Of a stretch of DNA of 64,000 bases, positions 9,229-19,117 are shown in pieces (within the stretch, counting starts at the first letter, position 1; every line of letters starts with the position of its first letter). This DNA is from Rhizobium sp. BK313 (GTDB taxonomy: Bacteria; Pseudomonadota; Alphaproteobacteria; Rhizobiales; Rhizobiaceae). The stretch is from assembly GCF_014193655.1 (NCBI RefSeq), contig NZ_JACHZQ010000001.1:372001-436000 (forward strand). Reading direction: 5' to 3'. The translations under genes and the position numbers were made by a program. The notes beneath the pieces were generated by a model. It ran no database searches. It was given only the letters and a program-made list of their open reading frames with translations, and was not told where the DNA came from.

Positions 9229-10216
9229 GGATGAAGCTCCGTTCCTGCTGGGCCGAGATGGGGTGGAAGCAGGCGGCGCAGCGTTGCGGCACAAGCTGGT
9301 CGAGCGGCGGCGGCGCGTCCAGACAGTCGTCCTGAACATGGGCGCAGCGCGGCGAGAAGGCGCAGCCGCGCGGCAGGTGCATCAGGTTCGGCGGTCGGCC
9401 GGGGATGACGGCGAGATCGTCGACATCCTGATCCGGCCGCGGGATGGAGGCGTGCAGCGCCGCGGTGTACGGATGAGCCGGATTTTCGAAAAGCTCTTCC
9501 ACTGGCGCTTCCTCGACGATACGGCCGGCATACATAACGGCGACGCGATCGGCGAGGCCGGCAACGACGCCGAGATCATGGGTGATCATCACCAGCGCCG
9601 TATTCATTTCCGCTGTCAGCTCGTTGAAGAGATCGAGGATCTGCGCCTGGATGGTGACATCGAGCGCCGTCGTCGGCTCGTCGGCGATCAAGAGCTTCGG
9701 CTTGGTGAGCAGCGCCATGGCGATGACGATGCGCTGGCGCATGCCGCCGGAAAGCTCGTGCGGATAGAGGCTGAAGCGCCGTGTCGGATCGGGAATGCCG
9801 ACGCGTTTCAGCATGTCCAGCGCCGCAGCCGAAGCCGCGCGCGCCGAAAGCCCGCCGTGGACTTCGAGCTGTTCCGTCAACTGCCTGGATATGCGCATCG
9901 ACGGATTGAGTGCGGTCATGGGGTCCTGGAAGACCATGGCCATGTCCTTGCCGCGGACCTGGTCCAGTTCGCGCGGCTTCAGCGTCAGGAGGTCCTTGCC
10001 GTCCAGCAGCGCCTGACCGCTGGTGCGGCCGTTCTTGGCGAGCAGGCCCATCAGGCCAAGAAAGGTCTGGCTCTTGCCGGAACCGGATTCGCCGACGATG
10101 GCGATGCGCTCGCCACGGCCGATCTTCAGGTTCATCTTCGAAACGGCAGCGACCTCGCCTTCCGGTGTGCGGAAGGTGATGGAGTAGTCTTTGAGTTCGA
10201 GAAGCGTATCTGTCAT
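9221..10216 (-). CDS. oppD: Oligopeptide ABC transporter ATP-binding protein OppD
   Basis: 331-residue ATPase. Walker A GESGSGKSQ (GKSQ rather than GKST, as is usual in OppD), FQDPMTALNP, signature LSGGMRQR, Walker B LLIADEPTTALD and ITHDLGVVAG are present, with the C-terminal Cys-rich CAFSPRCAHVQDDC extension. It begins 1 nt after the oppC stop on the minus strand. Confidence 0.95.
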   Translation of the reverse strand: MTDTLLELKDYSITFRTPEGEVAAVSKMNLKIGRGERIAIVGESGSGKSQTFLGLMGLLAKNGRTSGQALLDGKDLLTLKPRELDQVRGKDMAMVFQDPMTALNPSMRISRQLTEQLEVHGGLSARAASAAALDMLKRVGIPDPTRRFSLYPHELSGGMRQRIVIAMALLTKPKLLIADEPTTALDVTIQAQILDLFNELTAEMNTALVMITHDLGVVAGLADRVAVMYAGRIVEEAPVEELFENPAHPYTAALHASIPRPDQDVDDLAVIPGRPPNLMHLPRGCAFSPRCAHVQDDCLDAPPPLDQLVPQRCAACFHPISAQQERSFIHG

Positions 10217-10217
10217 G

Positions 10218-11135
10218 TCAGCGATCCTTCGGATCGAAAGCGTCGCGCAAGCCGTCGCCGATGAAGAGCAGGCTCATCAGCAGGGCGACAAGGAAGCCGG
10301 CGGGGAAGAACAAGAGCCAGGGCGTGGTCTCCATGCCGGCCGCGCCATCGGCGATCAGTGTACCAAGCGAAGTCAGCGGTTCCTGCACGCCGAAGCCGAG
10401 ATAGGAAAGGAAGCTTTCCGTGGCGATGATCTCGGGAATGGTGAGCGTCGCATAGATAACGACTGGCCCGACGAGGTTTGGAACGATGTGCTTGAGGATG
10501 ATCTTGATCGATCGCTGGCCAGAAGCCCGCGCCGCTTCGATGAATTCCCGCTGCTTGATGGAGAGTGTCTGGCCACGCACGATACGCGCCATGGTCAGCC
10601 ATTCAAGCGCACCGATTGCTGCAAACAGCAGATAGACGTTGCGGCCGAAGATCACCATCAGCAGGATGACGAAGAGGACGTAGGGGAGCGCGTACATGAT
10701 GTCGACGAAACGCATCATGATGGCGTCCACACGGCCACCAAAATAACCCGAGACAGCGCCGTAGAGCACACCGATGATAACCGAGACGAGCGTGGCGACA
10801 AGCGCGACGGTCAGCGAAACACGTGTGCCGTAGAGCGTACGCGCCAGCAGATCACGGCCGTTGCCGTCGGTGCCGAAATAGTGGCCGGCGGCGAAATCTG
10901 GCGGGCCACGAAAGGAGGTCCAATCCGGATCCTCGTAGTTGAAGGGCAGGAAGCTCGGGCCGAAGATGGCGATGAGGACCAGCAGTGCCAGCACGATGAG
11001 GGACAGGGCGGCAGCCTTGTTGCGCAGGAGGCGACGCATCGCATCGCCGGTCAGGGAACGTCCCTTCGGCGCGAGCCCCTCGGCGGACAGCAATTCCGCT
11101 TCCAGCAATTCTCGTTTTGCGGGGTTGAGGATCAT
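10218..11135 (-). CDS. oppC: Oligopeptide ABC transporter permease OppC
   Basis: 305-residue inner-membrane permease with six helices. The OppC N-terminal segment (RRLLRNKAAALSLIVLALLVLI), the long periplasmic part HYFGTDGNGRDLLARTLYGTR and the EAA loop EFIEAARASGQRSIKIILKHIVPN, which contacts the ATPases, are all visible. The start overlaps the oppB stop by 4 nt. Confidence 0.95.
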   Translation of the reverse strand: MILNPAKRELLEAELLSAEGLAPKGRSLTGDAMRRLLRNKAAALSLIVLALLVLIAIFGPSFLPFNYEDPDWTSFRGPPDFAAGHYFGTDGNGRDLLARTLYGTRVSLTVALVATLVSVIIGVLYGAVSGYFGGRVDAIMMRFVDIMYALPYVLFVILLMVIFGRNVYLLFAAIGALEWLTMARIVRGQTLSIKQREFIEAARASGQRSIKIILKHIVPNLVGPVVIYATLTIPEIIATESFLSYLGFGVQEPLTSLGTLIADGAAGMETTPWLLFFPAGFLVALLMSLLFIGDGLRDAFDPKDR

Positions 11136-12055
11136 CGCATTCTCACTTTCGGGTCGAGCCAGGCATAGGTGATGTCGACGAGCAGGTTCAGGAACACGAT
11201 CAGCACCATGTAGAAGATGACTGTGCCGAGCACCATGCCGTAGTCGCGGTTGAGCGCAGCACCGACGAAGTAGCGTCCGACGCCGGGAAGGCCGAAGATG
11301 CTTTCCACCACCAGCGAACCGGTGAGCAGGTAGCTTGCCGCCGGTCCGAGATAGGAGACGACGGGCATCATCGCCGGCTTCAGCGCGTGGCGCATGACGG
11401 TCAGGCGCGGGCCGATGCCTTTGGCCTTGGCAGTGCGGATGAAGTTTTGGCTCATCACCTCGATCATAGAGCCGCGCATCAGGCGCGAGATGCGTGCTGC
11501 GTGCGGCAGCGTCAGAACGATGACAGGCAGGATGAGGAACTTGATCGAGCCGTCACCCCAGCCGCCGACCGGCAGCCAGCCGAGTTCGTTTCCGAAGACC
11601 AGTTGTAGAATGGGCGCGATCAGAAAGCTTGGCATGACCAGGCCGATGAGCAAGCCACCGCCCAGCCAATAATCGGCGCTTCGGTTCTGATAGAGCGCCC
11701 CAAGACAGCCGATGAAGACACCGACAACTGTAGCCAGCACGAAGGCGGCGCCGCCGATTGTCAGCGTATAGGGAAGACCGGTCAGGATCTGCTGCGTGAC
11801 GGTGAAATCCTGGTTGGCGAAGGAAGGACCAAGGTCGCCCTTCAGCACATCGCCGACATAGATCACATACTGTTCGACGAGCGGCTTATCCAGATTGTAG
11901 TGGGCCGCGAGGTTGGCTTTGACTTCCGGTGGCAATGGCCTTTCGCCATCGAAGGGGCCGCCGGGAGCAAGGCGCAGGATGAAAAAACACACTGTTACGG
12001 CAATCCACAAGACGGGGATTGTCGACAGCAGGCGACGGAGAGCGTAGCGAAACAT
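11132..12055 (-). CDS. oppB: Oligopeptide ABC transporter permease OppB
   Basis: 307-residue inner-membrane permease starting MFRYALRRLLSTIPVLWIAV, the standard OppB N-terminus. The EAA loop NFIRTAKAKGIGPRLTVMRHALKPA and the C-terminal DITYAWLDPKVR are typical. It follows oppA by about 48 bp, with a strong hairpin in between. Confidence 0.95.
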   Translation of the reverse strand: MFRYALRRLLSTIPVLWIAVTVCFFILRLAPGGPFDGERPLPPEVKANLAAHYNLDKPLVEQYVIYVGDVLKGDLGPSFANQDFTVTQQILTGLPYTLTIGGAAFVLATVVGVFIGCLGALYQNRSADYWLGGGLLIGLVMPSFLIAPILQLVFGNELGWLPVGGWGDGSIKFLILPVIVLTLPHAARISRLMRGSMIEVMSQNFIRTAKAKGIGPRLTVMRHALKPAMMPVVSYLGPAASYLLTGSLVVESIFGLPGVGRYFVGAALNRDYGMVLGTVIFYMVLIVFLNLLVDITYAWLDPKVRMR

Positions 12056-12066
12056 GGGTGCGTTGA

Positions 12067-12095
12067 GGCCCCGCCCGGCAAGAGCGGGCGGGGCC
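12067..12095 (-). repeat. Perfect 10-bp stem hairpin between oppA and oppB
   Basis: GGCCCCGCCC and GGGCGGGGCC flank a 9-nt loop. In the operon's direction no T-run follows, so it is more likely an mRNA-stabilising or processing element than a full terminator. On the opposite strand it is followed by TTTT. It would favour high oppA relative to oppBCDF mRNA. Confidence 0.75.
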
Positions 12096-12103
12096 TTTTC
12101 CTA

Positions 12104-13684
12104 TTATTCTTTGATGGACAGCCAACGGGTACGGTGAATGTCCTGAATATTGTCCACGAAGCCCTGGACCTTCGGAGCAACGATATTCTGGGAAACGTAA
12201 TAGTAGATCGGAATGGCGGCACTGTCGTCGAGCGCAAGCTGTTCGGCCTGCTTGTAGATCTCGGCCCGCTTCTTCAGGTCGGTTTGCTCGTTACCTTGCT
12301 TGATCAGCGCGTCATATTGCGGGTTGCTCCAGCGGCCATAGTTCATTTCGACGCCGGTCGACAACAGGTTCAGGAAGTTGATGGGATCGTTGTAGTCGGC
12401 GAGCCAGCCGGCACGGCCGATTTCCACCTGGCCGCGTTGCATCTCATCGTAATGCACCTTGGTCTCGGTGTTGTAGAGCTCGATGTCGACGCCTAGCGGC
12501 TTCCACATGGCGGCGATCGCAACCGCGATGCGCTTGTGGTTGTCGTTGGTGTTGTAGCGGAGCTGGGCCTTCAGCGGATGGTCGGGGCCGAAGCCTGCTT
12601 CCTTGAGCAGCTTCTTTGCCTCTTCGACCTTCTGGCTATAGGGTTCGTCCTTCCAGCTTACATAGGCAGGCTCGCCATAGTTGGCGGTGCCCGGCGGCAC
12701 CCAGGAATACATCGGCAGTTCGCCGGTGCCGAGGATCTTCGGGCCGATGACTTCGCGGTTGACGGCCATGGAGAGAGCCTGGCGGACGCGCTTGTCGTTG
12801 AAAGGCGGCTTGGTGGCGTTCAGGACGTAGTAATAGGTGCCGAGGAACGGAACCACATGCGCCTGGCCAGGAAGGTTCTTCTGGATCCAATCATACTGGT
12901 CGGCGGGGAAAGAGGTCAGGATATCGAATTCGCCGGCGCGGTAACGCTTCAGCGCCGCAGCCTGGTCTTCGAGCGTATAGAAGTTGACCTTGTCGATCTT
13001 GATGTCCTTGGCGTCATAATACTGATCGTTCTTGACGTTGGTTACATGCGAGCCCGGTACCCATTCGGTCGGCTTATAGGGACCGTTGGTGACGATGTTG
13101 CCGATCTTGACCCAGTCATCGCCCTTGGCTTCGACGACATGCTTCGGCAATGGATAGGCCGTGTAATGCATCAGAGCGTTGAGGAAATAGGGGGTCGGGT
13201 TTTCGAGCGTGATTTCCAGCGTCTTGTCGTCGATCGCCTTGACGCCGAGCTGGCTGAGATCCTTGATTTCGCCCTTGTTGATCTTTTCGGCGTTCAGGAT
13301 CGTATATTGCAGGTAAGCGTATTGGGCGGCAGTCTTCGGGTCCATCAGGCGCTGGAAAGCGAAGACGAAGTCACTGGCGGTCACCGGCGTGCCGTCGGAC
13401 CATTTGATGCCGTCACGCAGCTTGAAGGTGTAGACCTTCTGGTCTGCGGAGATGGTCCAGCTTGCCGCCTGGCCGGGGATCGGGTTGTCCTTTGGGTCTT
13501 CCGTCACCAGGCCTTCGAACATGTCGCCGTCGATACGGTTCTCCCAGTCGCCGGAAATCTTTTGCGGATCGAGCGACGTGGGGTCGCCACCATTGTGGAT
13601 ATTGAGGGTCGCCGCGTGCGCGGAGAAGCTCAACAAGGTGCCGACGAACGCCGACGCGATGAATTTTTTGGTGAAATGAGTCAT
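12104..13684 (-). CDS. oppA: Periplasmic oligopeptide-binding protein OppA
   Basis: 526-residue solute-binding protein, family 5. The start MTHFTKKF is preceded by AGGTGGGG; the frame to 13768 has no ribosome site. Residues 1-24 are a signal peptide ending SAHA. OppA/MppA-type blocks are present: GGDPTSLDPQKI, VTNGPYKPTEW, YYYVLNATKPPFNDKRVRQALSMA and IPIYYYV. It delivers peptides, possibly murein peptides, to OppBCDF. The downstream hairpin suggests it is the most abundant product of the operon. Confidence 0.94.
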   Translation of the reverse strand: MTHFTKKFIASAFVGTLLSFSAHAATLNIHNGGDPTSLDPQKISGDWENRIDGDMFEGLVTEDPKDNPIPGQAASWTISADQKVYTFKLRDGIKWSDGTPVTASDFVFAFQRLMDPKTAAQYAYLQYTILNAEKINKGEIKDLSQLGVKAIDDKTLEITLENPTPYFLNALMHYTAYPLPKHVVEAKGDDWVKIGNIVTNGPYKPTEWVPGSHVTNVKNDQYYDAKDIKIDKVNFYTLEDQAAALKRYRAGEFDILTSFPADQYDWIQKNLPGQAHVVPFLGTYYYVLNATKPPFNDKRVRQALSMAVNREVIGPKILGTGELPMYSWVPPGTANYGEPAYVSWKDEPYSQKVEEAKKLLKEAGFGPDHPLKAQLRYNTNDNHKRIAVAIAAMWKPLGVDIELYNTETKVHYDEMQRGQVEIGRAGWLADYNDPINFLNLLSTGVEMNYGRWSNPQYDALIKQGNEQTDLKKRAEIYKQAEQLALDDSAAIPIYYYVSQNIVAPKVQGFVDNIQDIHRTRWLSIKE

Positions 13685-13747
13685 GCCAATCCCCACCTTT
13701 CTGGAGTTATGGGCCTTGTTTTTCAAGGCTATTTTTGATCCCGCAGG

Positions 13748-13767
13748 TGACCTGTACGTGCAGGTCA
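13748..13767. promoter_or_regulatory. Near-perfect 20-bp palindrome upstream of oppA
   Basis: TGACCTG, six bases with an ACGT core, then CAGGTCA. Only one symmetric base pair is broken. It lies 64 bp before the oppA start in the 296-bp divergent region shared with the alpha-glucosidase gene, so it is a good candidate operator for either direction. The regulator is unknown; none is encoded next to it. The remainder of 13685-13980 shows nothing else recognisable. Confidence 0.6.
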
Positions 13768-13980
13768 ATGTCGCAAGTTATCTGATGCAACGTCGCTTTC
13801 AAGTCCCAAAGCGAGCCGCGGTTCGTGGCTGTGAATATCTACATTGGCAGTTTTCCGAAACCACTTCACAATTTTTTGCTCACTCAATCCCAGGCTTCAT
13901 ACTTCGATTGGTTTGCGGCTTGCCGCCCAAGGCTTAGTGTGCGATCTGAAAGGCGACACGAAATCAAGGCGGATTGTTTC

Positions 13981-15627
13981 ATGAAATCAACGGACAAAGC
14001 GGCGGGAGCCGATTGGTGGCGTGGTGCGGTGATCTATCAGGTCTATCCGCGGTCGTTTCAGGATACCGACGCAAACGGGCTCGGCGATATCAAAGGCATC
14101 ACCCGTCGCCTGCCGCATATCGCCTCGCTGGGGGTCGATGCCATTTGGTTGGCTCCGTTCTTCACCTCTCCCATGGCCGATATGGGTTATGACGTCGCCG
14201 ACTATTGCGACGTCGATCCGATCTTCGGCACGCTCGCCGATTTCGATGAGATGATGACATCAGCGCACGCGCTCGGCCTCAAGGTCATCATCGACCAGGT
14301 TATCTCGCACACGTCGGACCGCCACCCATGGTTCATCGAGAGCCGAGCGAGCCGGGACAATCACAAGGCGGACTGGTATGTCTGGGCCGATCCGAAGCCG
14401 GACGGCACGGCGCCGAACAATTGGCTGTCGATCTTCGGCGGACCGGGCTGGGAATGGGACGGCGTGCGCCGGCAATATTACCAGCACAATTTTCTGACCT
14501 CGCAGCCCGACCTAAATTTCCACAATAGCGAAGTCCAGGATGCGGTACTTACCGCGGTCAAGTTCTGGCTCGATCGCGGCGTCGACGGTTTCCGGCTGGA
14601 TACAGTGAACTATTATTTCTGCGACAAGAAGCTGAGGGACAACCCGCCAGCCTTGGTTGCCATTGGCGGGCTCGATGCACCGGAAAGCAATCCCTACGGC
14701 ATGCAGAACCATCTCTACGATAAGACGCAGCCGGAGAATATCGGCTTCCTGAAGCGGTTCCGCGCGCTGCTCGATCAATACGAGGGACGTACGACCGTTG
14801 GCGAAGTCGGCGATGGCGCCCGCTCGCTGCAGACGGTGGCCGCCTATACCAGCGGCGGCGACAAGCTGCACATGTGCTATACCTTCGATCTCCTGGGGCC
14901 GGATTTCACACCGGAACATTTCCGCCGCTGCGTTAGCGATTTCCAGGAGAACGTCACCGACGGCTGGGTTTGCTGGGCTTTCTCCAATCACGACGTCAAC
15001 CGTCATGTCAGCCGCTTTGCCGAAACGGAGGCCGAGCAGCCACGTGTTGCCAAGCTGGCGATTTCCTTGCTTTCCACCTTGCGCGGCTCGATCTGTCTCT
15101 ATCAGGGCGAGGAATTGGGCCTGCCCGAGGCGCAACTCGCCTTCGAGGATCTTCGCGATCCCTACGGTATCCGCTTCTGGCCGGCCTTCAAGGGCCGCGA
15201 CGGATGCCGTACGCCGATGCCTTGGGAGGCGAGCCGCGTGCATGCCGGCTTCACCACGGCGGAGAAATCGTGGCTGCCGGTGCCTTATCAGCACGCAGCT
15301 CTCGCCGTCGACAAGCAGGAAGCGGATGCACAGTCCGTTCTTCACCACTATCGCGAGACGCTGGCCTTCCGAAAGCAGCATGCATCGCTGCTCGACGGCG
15401 ACATGACCTTCCTCGATACCAAGGAGGATGTTCTTGCCTTCACGCGCAAGAAGGGCAGCGAAACGCTGCTCTTTGTCTTCAACCTGTCCCGCAAGCCCGT
15501 GAAGGTTGCTCTGCCAAAGGGGGTTAAGGTGACGAAGACCGTGCCGATGCCGGGCTTTGCGTCCGCCAACGCCAGCGACGTGGTGACGCTTGCGGCGTTG
15601 GACGTGTTTTGCGGACAGGTGGGATGA
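13981..15627 (+). CDS. Alpha-glucosidase (GH13, oligo-1,6-glucosidase/AglA type)
   Basis: 548-residue cytoplasmic hydrolase of alpha-glucosides such as sucrose, maltose or trehalose. It starts with WWRGAVIYQVYPRSFQDTDANGLGD. GH13 catalytic residues are the nucleophile Asp near 206 (DGFRLDTVNYY), the acid Glu near 275 (TVGEVGD) and Asp near 338 (SNHDVNR). The chosen ATG has AAGGCGG 8 nt upstream; the frame to 13825 has none. In Sinorhizobium a similar AglA lies with its own sugar ABC transporter; here the neighbour is oppABCDF, divergently. Confidence 0.9.
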   Translation: MKSTDKAAGADWWRGAVIYQVYPRSFQDTDANGLGDIKGITRRLPHIASLGVDAIWLAPFFTSPMADMGYDVADYCDVDPIFGTLADFDEMMTSAHALGLKVIIDQVISHTSDRHPWFIESRASRDNHKADWYVWADPKPDGTAPNNWLSIFGGPGWEWDGVRRQYYQHNFLTSQPDLNFHNSEVQDAVLTAVKFWLDRGVDGFRLDTVNYYFCDKKLRDNPPALVAIGGLDAPESNPYGMQNHLYDKTQPENIGFLKRFRALLDQYEGRTTVGEVGDGARSLQTVAAYTSGGDKLHMCYTFDLLGPDFTPEHFRRCVSDFQENVTDGWVCWAFSNHDVNRHVSRFAETEAEQPRVAKLAISLLSTLRGSICLYQGEELGLPEAQLAFEDLRDPYGIRFWPAFKGRDGCRTPMPWEASRVHAGFTTAEKSWLPVPYQHAALAVDKQEADAQSVLHHYRETLAFRKQHASLLDGDMTFLDTKEDVLAFTRKKGSETLLFVFNLSRKPVKVALPKGVKVTKTVPMPGFASANASDVVTLAALDVFCGQVG

Positions 15628-17325
15628 TCAGCCGATCAGCATAAACTTATCGACATCGACAAGACCCCGATCTGAAATTTTCAGATGCGGGATGACCGGC
15701 AGCGGCAGAAAGGCGAGCTGTAGGAAGGGCTCTTCCAAAGTTGCGCCGAGGGCGTAAGCCGCCTGGCGCAGATGATGTAGAGTATCGCGCACGCTTTCAT
15801 AGGGCTCGAGGCTCATCAGTCCGGCGACAGGCAGGGCGATTTCGCCGGTGACGACGCCATTTTCGACGACGACGAAACCGCCGTTGATTTCGCTGAGGCG
15901 ATTGGCGGCGCGGGCCATATCGTCCTCATTGACGCCGACGACGCAGATATTGTGGCTGTCGTGGCCGACCGTCGAGGCGATCGCGCCCTTCTTCAGGCCG
16001 AAGCCCTGGACGAAACCATTGGCATGGTTGCCGTTTTTGCCGTGGCGCTCGATGACCGCAACCTTGATCACGTCGTTGCTAAGGTCGATGTCGGTCTGAT
16101 TACCTTTGACTGGTAGGCGGTAGCGACGGTGTTCGGTGATGATCTTGCCGGGGGTGACACCGATGACCGAGCTTTCGCCCTCTGTCACCGGCACGCCAAA
16201 ATCAGCGGCATTGATCGGGCGTGCTCTGACGCTGTCGAGGCCGACCGGGGCGACCGGCTTGCGGGTGGCAAAGAGTTCCGCGGTGACGCGCCGGCCCGCG
16301 GAGAAAACGGTTTCCGCCTTGCAGTTCTCCAGACTGTCGATGACGACCAGATCGGCGCGCCAGCCGGGTGCCACCAGACCGCGGTCACGCAGGCCGAAGG
16401 CGCGGGCAGCCGAGATCGAGGCGGCGCGATAGATCGCCAGCGGCTCGACGCCATGGGCAATCGCCGTGCGGATCATATAATCGAGATGGCCCTGCTCGGC
16501 GATGTCGAGCGGATTGCGATCGTCGGTGCAAAGCGCCAGATAGGGCGACAGGCGCTCCGTCAGGATCGGCATCAGCGCGTGCAGGTCCTTGGAGACCGAA
16601 CCTTCGCGTACCAGGATATGCATGCCCTTGCGGATCTTTTCGAGAGCTTCCTCTGCGGTGGTCGATTCATGCTCGGTACGGATGCCGGCGGCGAGATAGC
16701 CGTTGAGATCGTTGCTGCGCAGCAGCGGCGCATGGCCGTCGATATGGCCGCCTTGAAAGGCGTCGAGCTTGGCGATGCAGATCGGGTCTTTGTGCACGAC
16801 GCCCGGGAAATTCATGAATTCCGCCAGGCCGATGACTTTTGGGTGGTCGCGAAAGGGCAGGAGCCGCTCGATGGGCAGATCGGCGCCCGATGTTTCCAGA
16901 TGCGTCGCCGGCACGCAGGAGGAGAGCTGGACGCGGATGTCCATGATGGTCTCCAGCGAGGAATCCAAAAAATACTGGATGCCTTCCGTGCCGAGCACAT
17001 TGGCGATCTCATGGGGATCGCAAATCGCCGTGGTCACACCGTAGGGCAGGACGCAACGGTCGAACTCATGCGGCGTCACCAGCGAGGACTCGATATGCAG
17101 ATGGGTGTCGATGAAGCCCGGAACAATAATCCGCCCGGAGACATCGATCTCCTCGCGGCCCTGATAGTCGCCGCAGGTGCCGACGATGCGGTCGCCGCAA
17201 ATGGCGACATCCGAGGCGACGAGTTCGCCCGTCACCAGGTCGAAGAACCGCCCGCCCTTGAGCACAATATCCGCCGGCTCCCGGCCGACACCCTGGTCGA
17301 TATAGCGTTCAAGTTTTTCCGACAT
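15628..17325 (-). CDS. ade: Adenine deaminase
   Basis: 565-residue metal-dependent amidohydrolase converting adenine to hypoxanthine for purine salvage. The N-terminal metal-binding block [16 protein letters not shown], the [11 protein letters not shown] block, the central TDDRNP and the C-terminal [11 protein letters not shown] are characteristic. The start ATG at 17325 has AGGA 7 nt upstream; a second ATG at 17340 is possible. Its stop abuts the stop of the convergent alpha-glucosidase. Confidence 0.94.
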   Translation of the reverse strand: MSEKLERYIDQGVGREPADIVLKGGRFFDLVTGELVASDVAICGDRIVGTCGDYQGREEIDVSGRIIVPGFIDTHLHIESSLVTPHEFDRCVLPYGVTTAICDPHEIANVLGTEGIQYFLDSSLETIMDIRVQLSSCVPATHLETSGADLPIERLLPFRDHPKVIGLAEFMNFPGVVHKDPICIAKLDAFQGGHIDGHAPLLRSNDLNGYLAAGIRTEHESTTAEEALEKIRKGMHILVREGSVSKDLHALMPILTERLSPYLALCTDDRNPLDIAEQGHLDYMIRTAIAHGVEPLAIYRAASISAARAFGLRDRGLVAPGWRADLVVIDSLENCKAETVFSAGRRVTAELFATRKPVAPVGLDSVRARPINAADFGVPVTEGESSVIGVTPGKIITEHRRYRLPVKGNQTDIDLSNDVIKVAVIERHGKNGNHANGFVQGFGLKKGAIASTVGHDSHNICVVGVNEDDMARAANRLSEINGGFVVVENGVVTGEIALPVAGLMSLEPYESVRDTLHHLRQAAYALGATLEEPFLQLAFLPLPVIPHLKISDRGLVDVDKFMLIG

Positions 17326-17419
17326 GGTCATTCCTGGCATAAAGTTCGCCCCTCATGCCCGACCATTCTGCATTTGCAACAATGGGGGTATGAGGGGCTG
17401 ATTCTTACGAGACTAAGCC

Positions 17420-18748
17420 TCAGATATTATTCTGCAAGATATCCCTGAGCTTGCCGAAGAGTTCGTCGATATGGTGCTTTTCGATGATCAGCGGCGGGGA
17501 GAGCGCTATGATATCGCCGGTGGTGCGGATCAGCAGGCCATTTTCATAGGCCTTGAGGAAGGCAGTAAAGGCGCGCTTGGTGGGCTCGCCGGCGATGGGG
17601 TCGAGCTCGATGGCGCCGATCAGGCCGGTGTTCCTGATGTCGATGACGTTCGGGCAGTCCTTCAGGGAGTGCAGCCCATCGGCCCAGTAGTCCGAAAGCT
17701 CGGTGGCGCGGGTCAGCAGGCCTTCTTCCTTATAGGTGTCGAGCGTGGCGAGAGCGGCTGCCGAGGCGATGGGATTGCCGGAATAGGTATAGCCATGGAA
17801 GAACTCGATCATGTGCTCGGGTCCCTGCATGAAGGTGTCATGGATTTCCGATGTGACGAAGACGGCGCCCATCGGGATGACGCCGTTGGTCAGACCCTTG
17901 GCCGTTGTGATCATGTCCGGAACGACGTCGTAATACTGAGCGGCGAAGGGGGCTCCCAGACGACCGAAGCCGGTAATGACTTCGTCGAAGATCAACAGGA
18001 TGCCGTGCTTGGTACAGATCTCGCGCAGCTTCTGCAAATAACCCTTAGGGGGTATCAGGACGCCTGTGGAGCCGGCGACCGGCTCGACGATGACAGCAGC
18101 GATGGTAGAGGCGTCATGCAGCGTAACGATACGCTCAAGTTCAGTAGCGATATCGCCACCGTGCTCGGGTTCGCCGCGGGTGAAGGCGTTCTTGCCGGGA
18201 ACATGGGTGTGCGGCATATGATCGACGCCGGTGAGCAGCGTGCCGAACATCTTGCGGTTGGAGACGATGCCGCCGACGGAAATGCCGCCGAAGTTGACCC
18301 CGTGATAGCCACGCTCGCGGCCAATGAGACGGAAACGCGAGCCGTTGCCCTTCACGCGATGATAAGCAAGCGCCACCTTGAGCGCGGTTTCGACCGATTC
18401 AGAGCCTGAATTGGTGTAGAGAACGTGGTTCATACCCTCGGGCGCGATATCCACCAGGCGGTTTGCCAGCTCGAAGGCCTTAGGATGGCCGAGCTGGAAG
18501 GCCGGTGCATAGTCGAGTTCGCCCGCCTGCTGGCGAATGGCCTCGGTGATCTTCGGCCGGCAGTGGCCTGCATTCACGCACCACAGTCCTGCCGTTCCGT
18601 CCAGTACCTGCCGCCCGTCATGGGTGGTGTAGTACATATCCTTGGCGCCGACGAAGAGGCGTGGTTCCTTCTTGAACTGGCGATTGGCGGTAAACGGCAT
18701 CCAAAAGGCGCGCAGATCATTGGGGGTGGCATTCAAACGGTCGGACAT
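17420..18748 (-). CDS. Class III omega-aminotransferase (beta-alanine/omega-amino acid-pyruvate type)
   Basis: 442-residue PLP enzyme. Visible motifs are FWMPFTANRQFKKEPRLF, typical of omega-amino-acid:pyruvate transaminases, the cofactor block TNSGSESVETALKVA, the Asp of IFDEVITGFGR and the Schiff-base Lys of TTAKGLTNG. It transfers an amino group from an omega-amino acid to pyruvate; the exact substrate is not determined by sequence. The start at 18748 has GGAGA 5 nt upstream. It lies about 95 bp upstream of ade on the same strand and could share a transcript with it. Confidence 0.88.
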   Translation of the reverse strand: MSDRLNATPNDLRAFWMPFTANRQFKKEPRLFVGAKDMYYTTHDGRQVLDGTAGLWCVNAGHCRPKITEAIRQQAGELDYAPAFQLGHPKAFELANRLVDIAPEGMNHVLYTNSGSESVETALKVALAYHRVKGNGSRFRLIGRERGYHGVNFGGISVGGIVSNRKMFGTLLTGVDHMPHTHVPGKNAFTRGEPEHGGDIATELERIVTLHDASTIAAVIVEPVAGSTGVLIPPKGYLQKLREICTKHGILLIFDEVITGFGRLGAPFAAQYYDVVPDMITTAKGLTNGVIPMGAVFVTSEIHDTFMQGPEHMIEFFHGYTYSGNPIASAAALATLDTYKEEGLLTRATELSDYWADGLHSLKDCPNVIDIRNTGLIGAIELDPIAGEPTKRAFTAFLKAYENGLLIRTTGDIIALSPPLIIEKHHIDELFGKLRDILQNNI

Positions 18749-18955
18749 GCTGTTCTCCATGGCCATTCGGGGGCCATTTCCCGATCGCGGCGTGGAACCG
18801 CGTAATTATTTACTACCCGGTCAAATTATCAGCAGGTCCCTTGGCGTCAAGACAAAGGTGGGGGCCAAGATAAAGGGTATGGCATGCGGTGGTTTTGTTT
18901 TGGTCCTGTCTCGACCGGCGTGCTGCTGCCTGCCGCGCAATACTGCCGCATGGCA

Positions 18956-18973
18956 CTCACCCAAAAGGGTGAG
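18956..18973 (-). repeat. 7-bp hairpin downstream of the ArsR-family gene
   Basis: CTCACCC, AAAA loop, GGGTGAG. It lies about 14 bp beyond the larger 18987-19014 hairpin in the direction of arsR transcription. It may be a second termination or processing structure. Confidence 0.4.
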
Positions 18974-18986
18974 CCACACGCGAAAA

Positions 18987-19014
18987 GGCTGGCAAATTAG
19001 AAAATTTGCCAGCC
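18987..19014 (-). terminator. Perfect 12-bp hairpin, probable terminator of the NolR-like gene
   Basis: On the minus strand GGCTGGCAAATT pairs perfectly with AATTTGCCAGCC around a 4-nt loop and is followed by TTTT. It lies about 100 bp past the regulator's stop. The rest of the 18749-19117 gap contains no convincing reading frame; a small RNA cannot be excluded. Confidence 0.55.
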
Positions 19015-19117
19015 AAATCAGTTATATACGTGGTGATGAAAGTGGCCGGATCTTAAGGTTGGAACTATCGTTCCCCTACAGATCTTGCCTCCGCATACTT
19101 AGAGCCAATTTTGGCTA

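Noticed and set aside
8774..10264. 496-codon plus-strand open frame opposite oppD and oppF
   Set aside because: Antisense shadow; the minus strand carries complete ABC ATPase motifs.
10191..11168. Long plus-strand open frame opposite oppC
   Set aside because: Antisense shadow of a high-GC gene; the composition is charged and unlike any family, and oppC on the other strand is certain.
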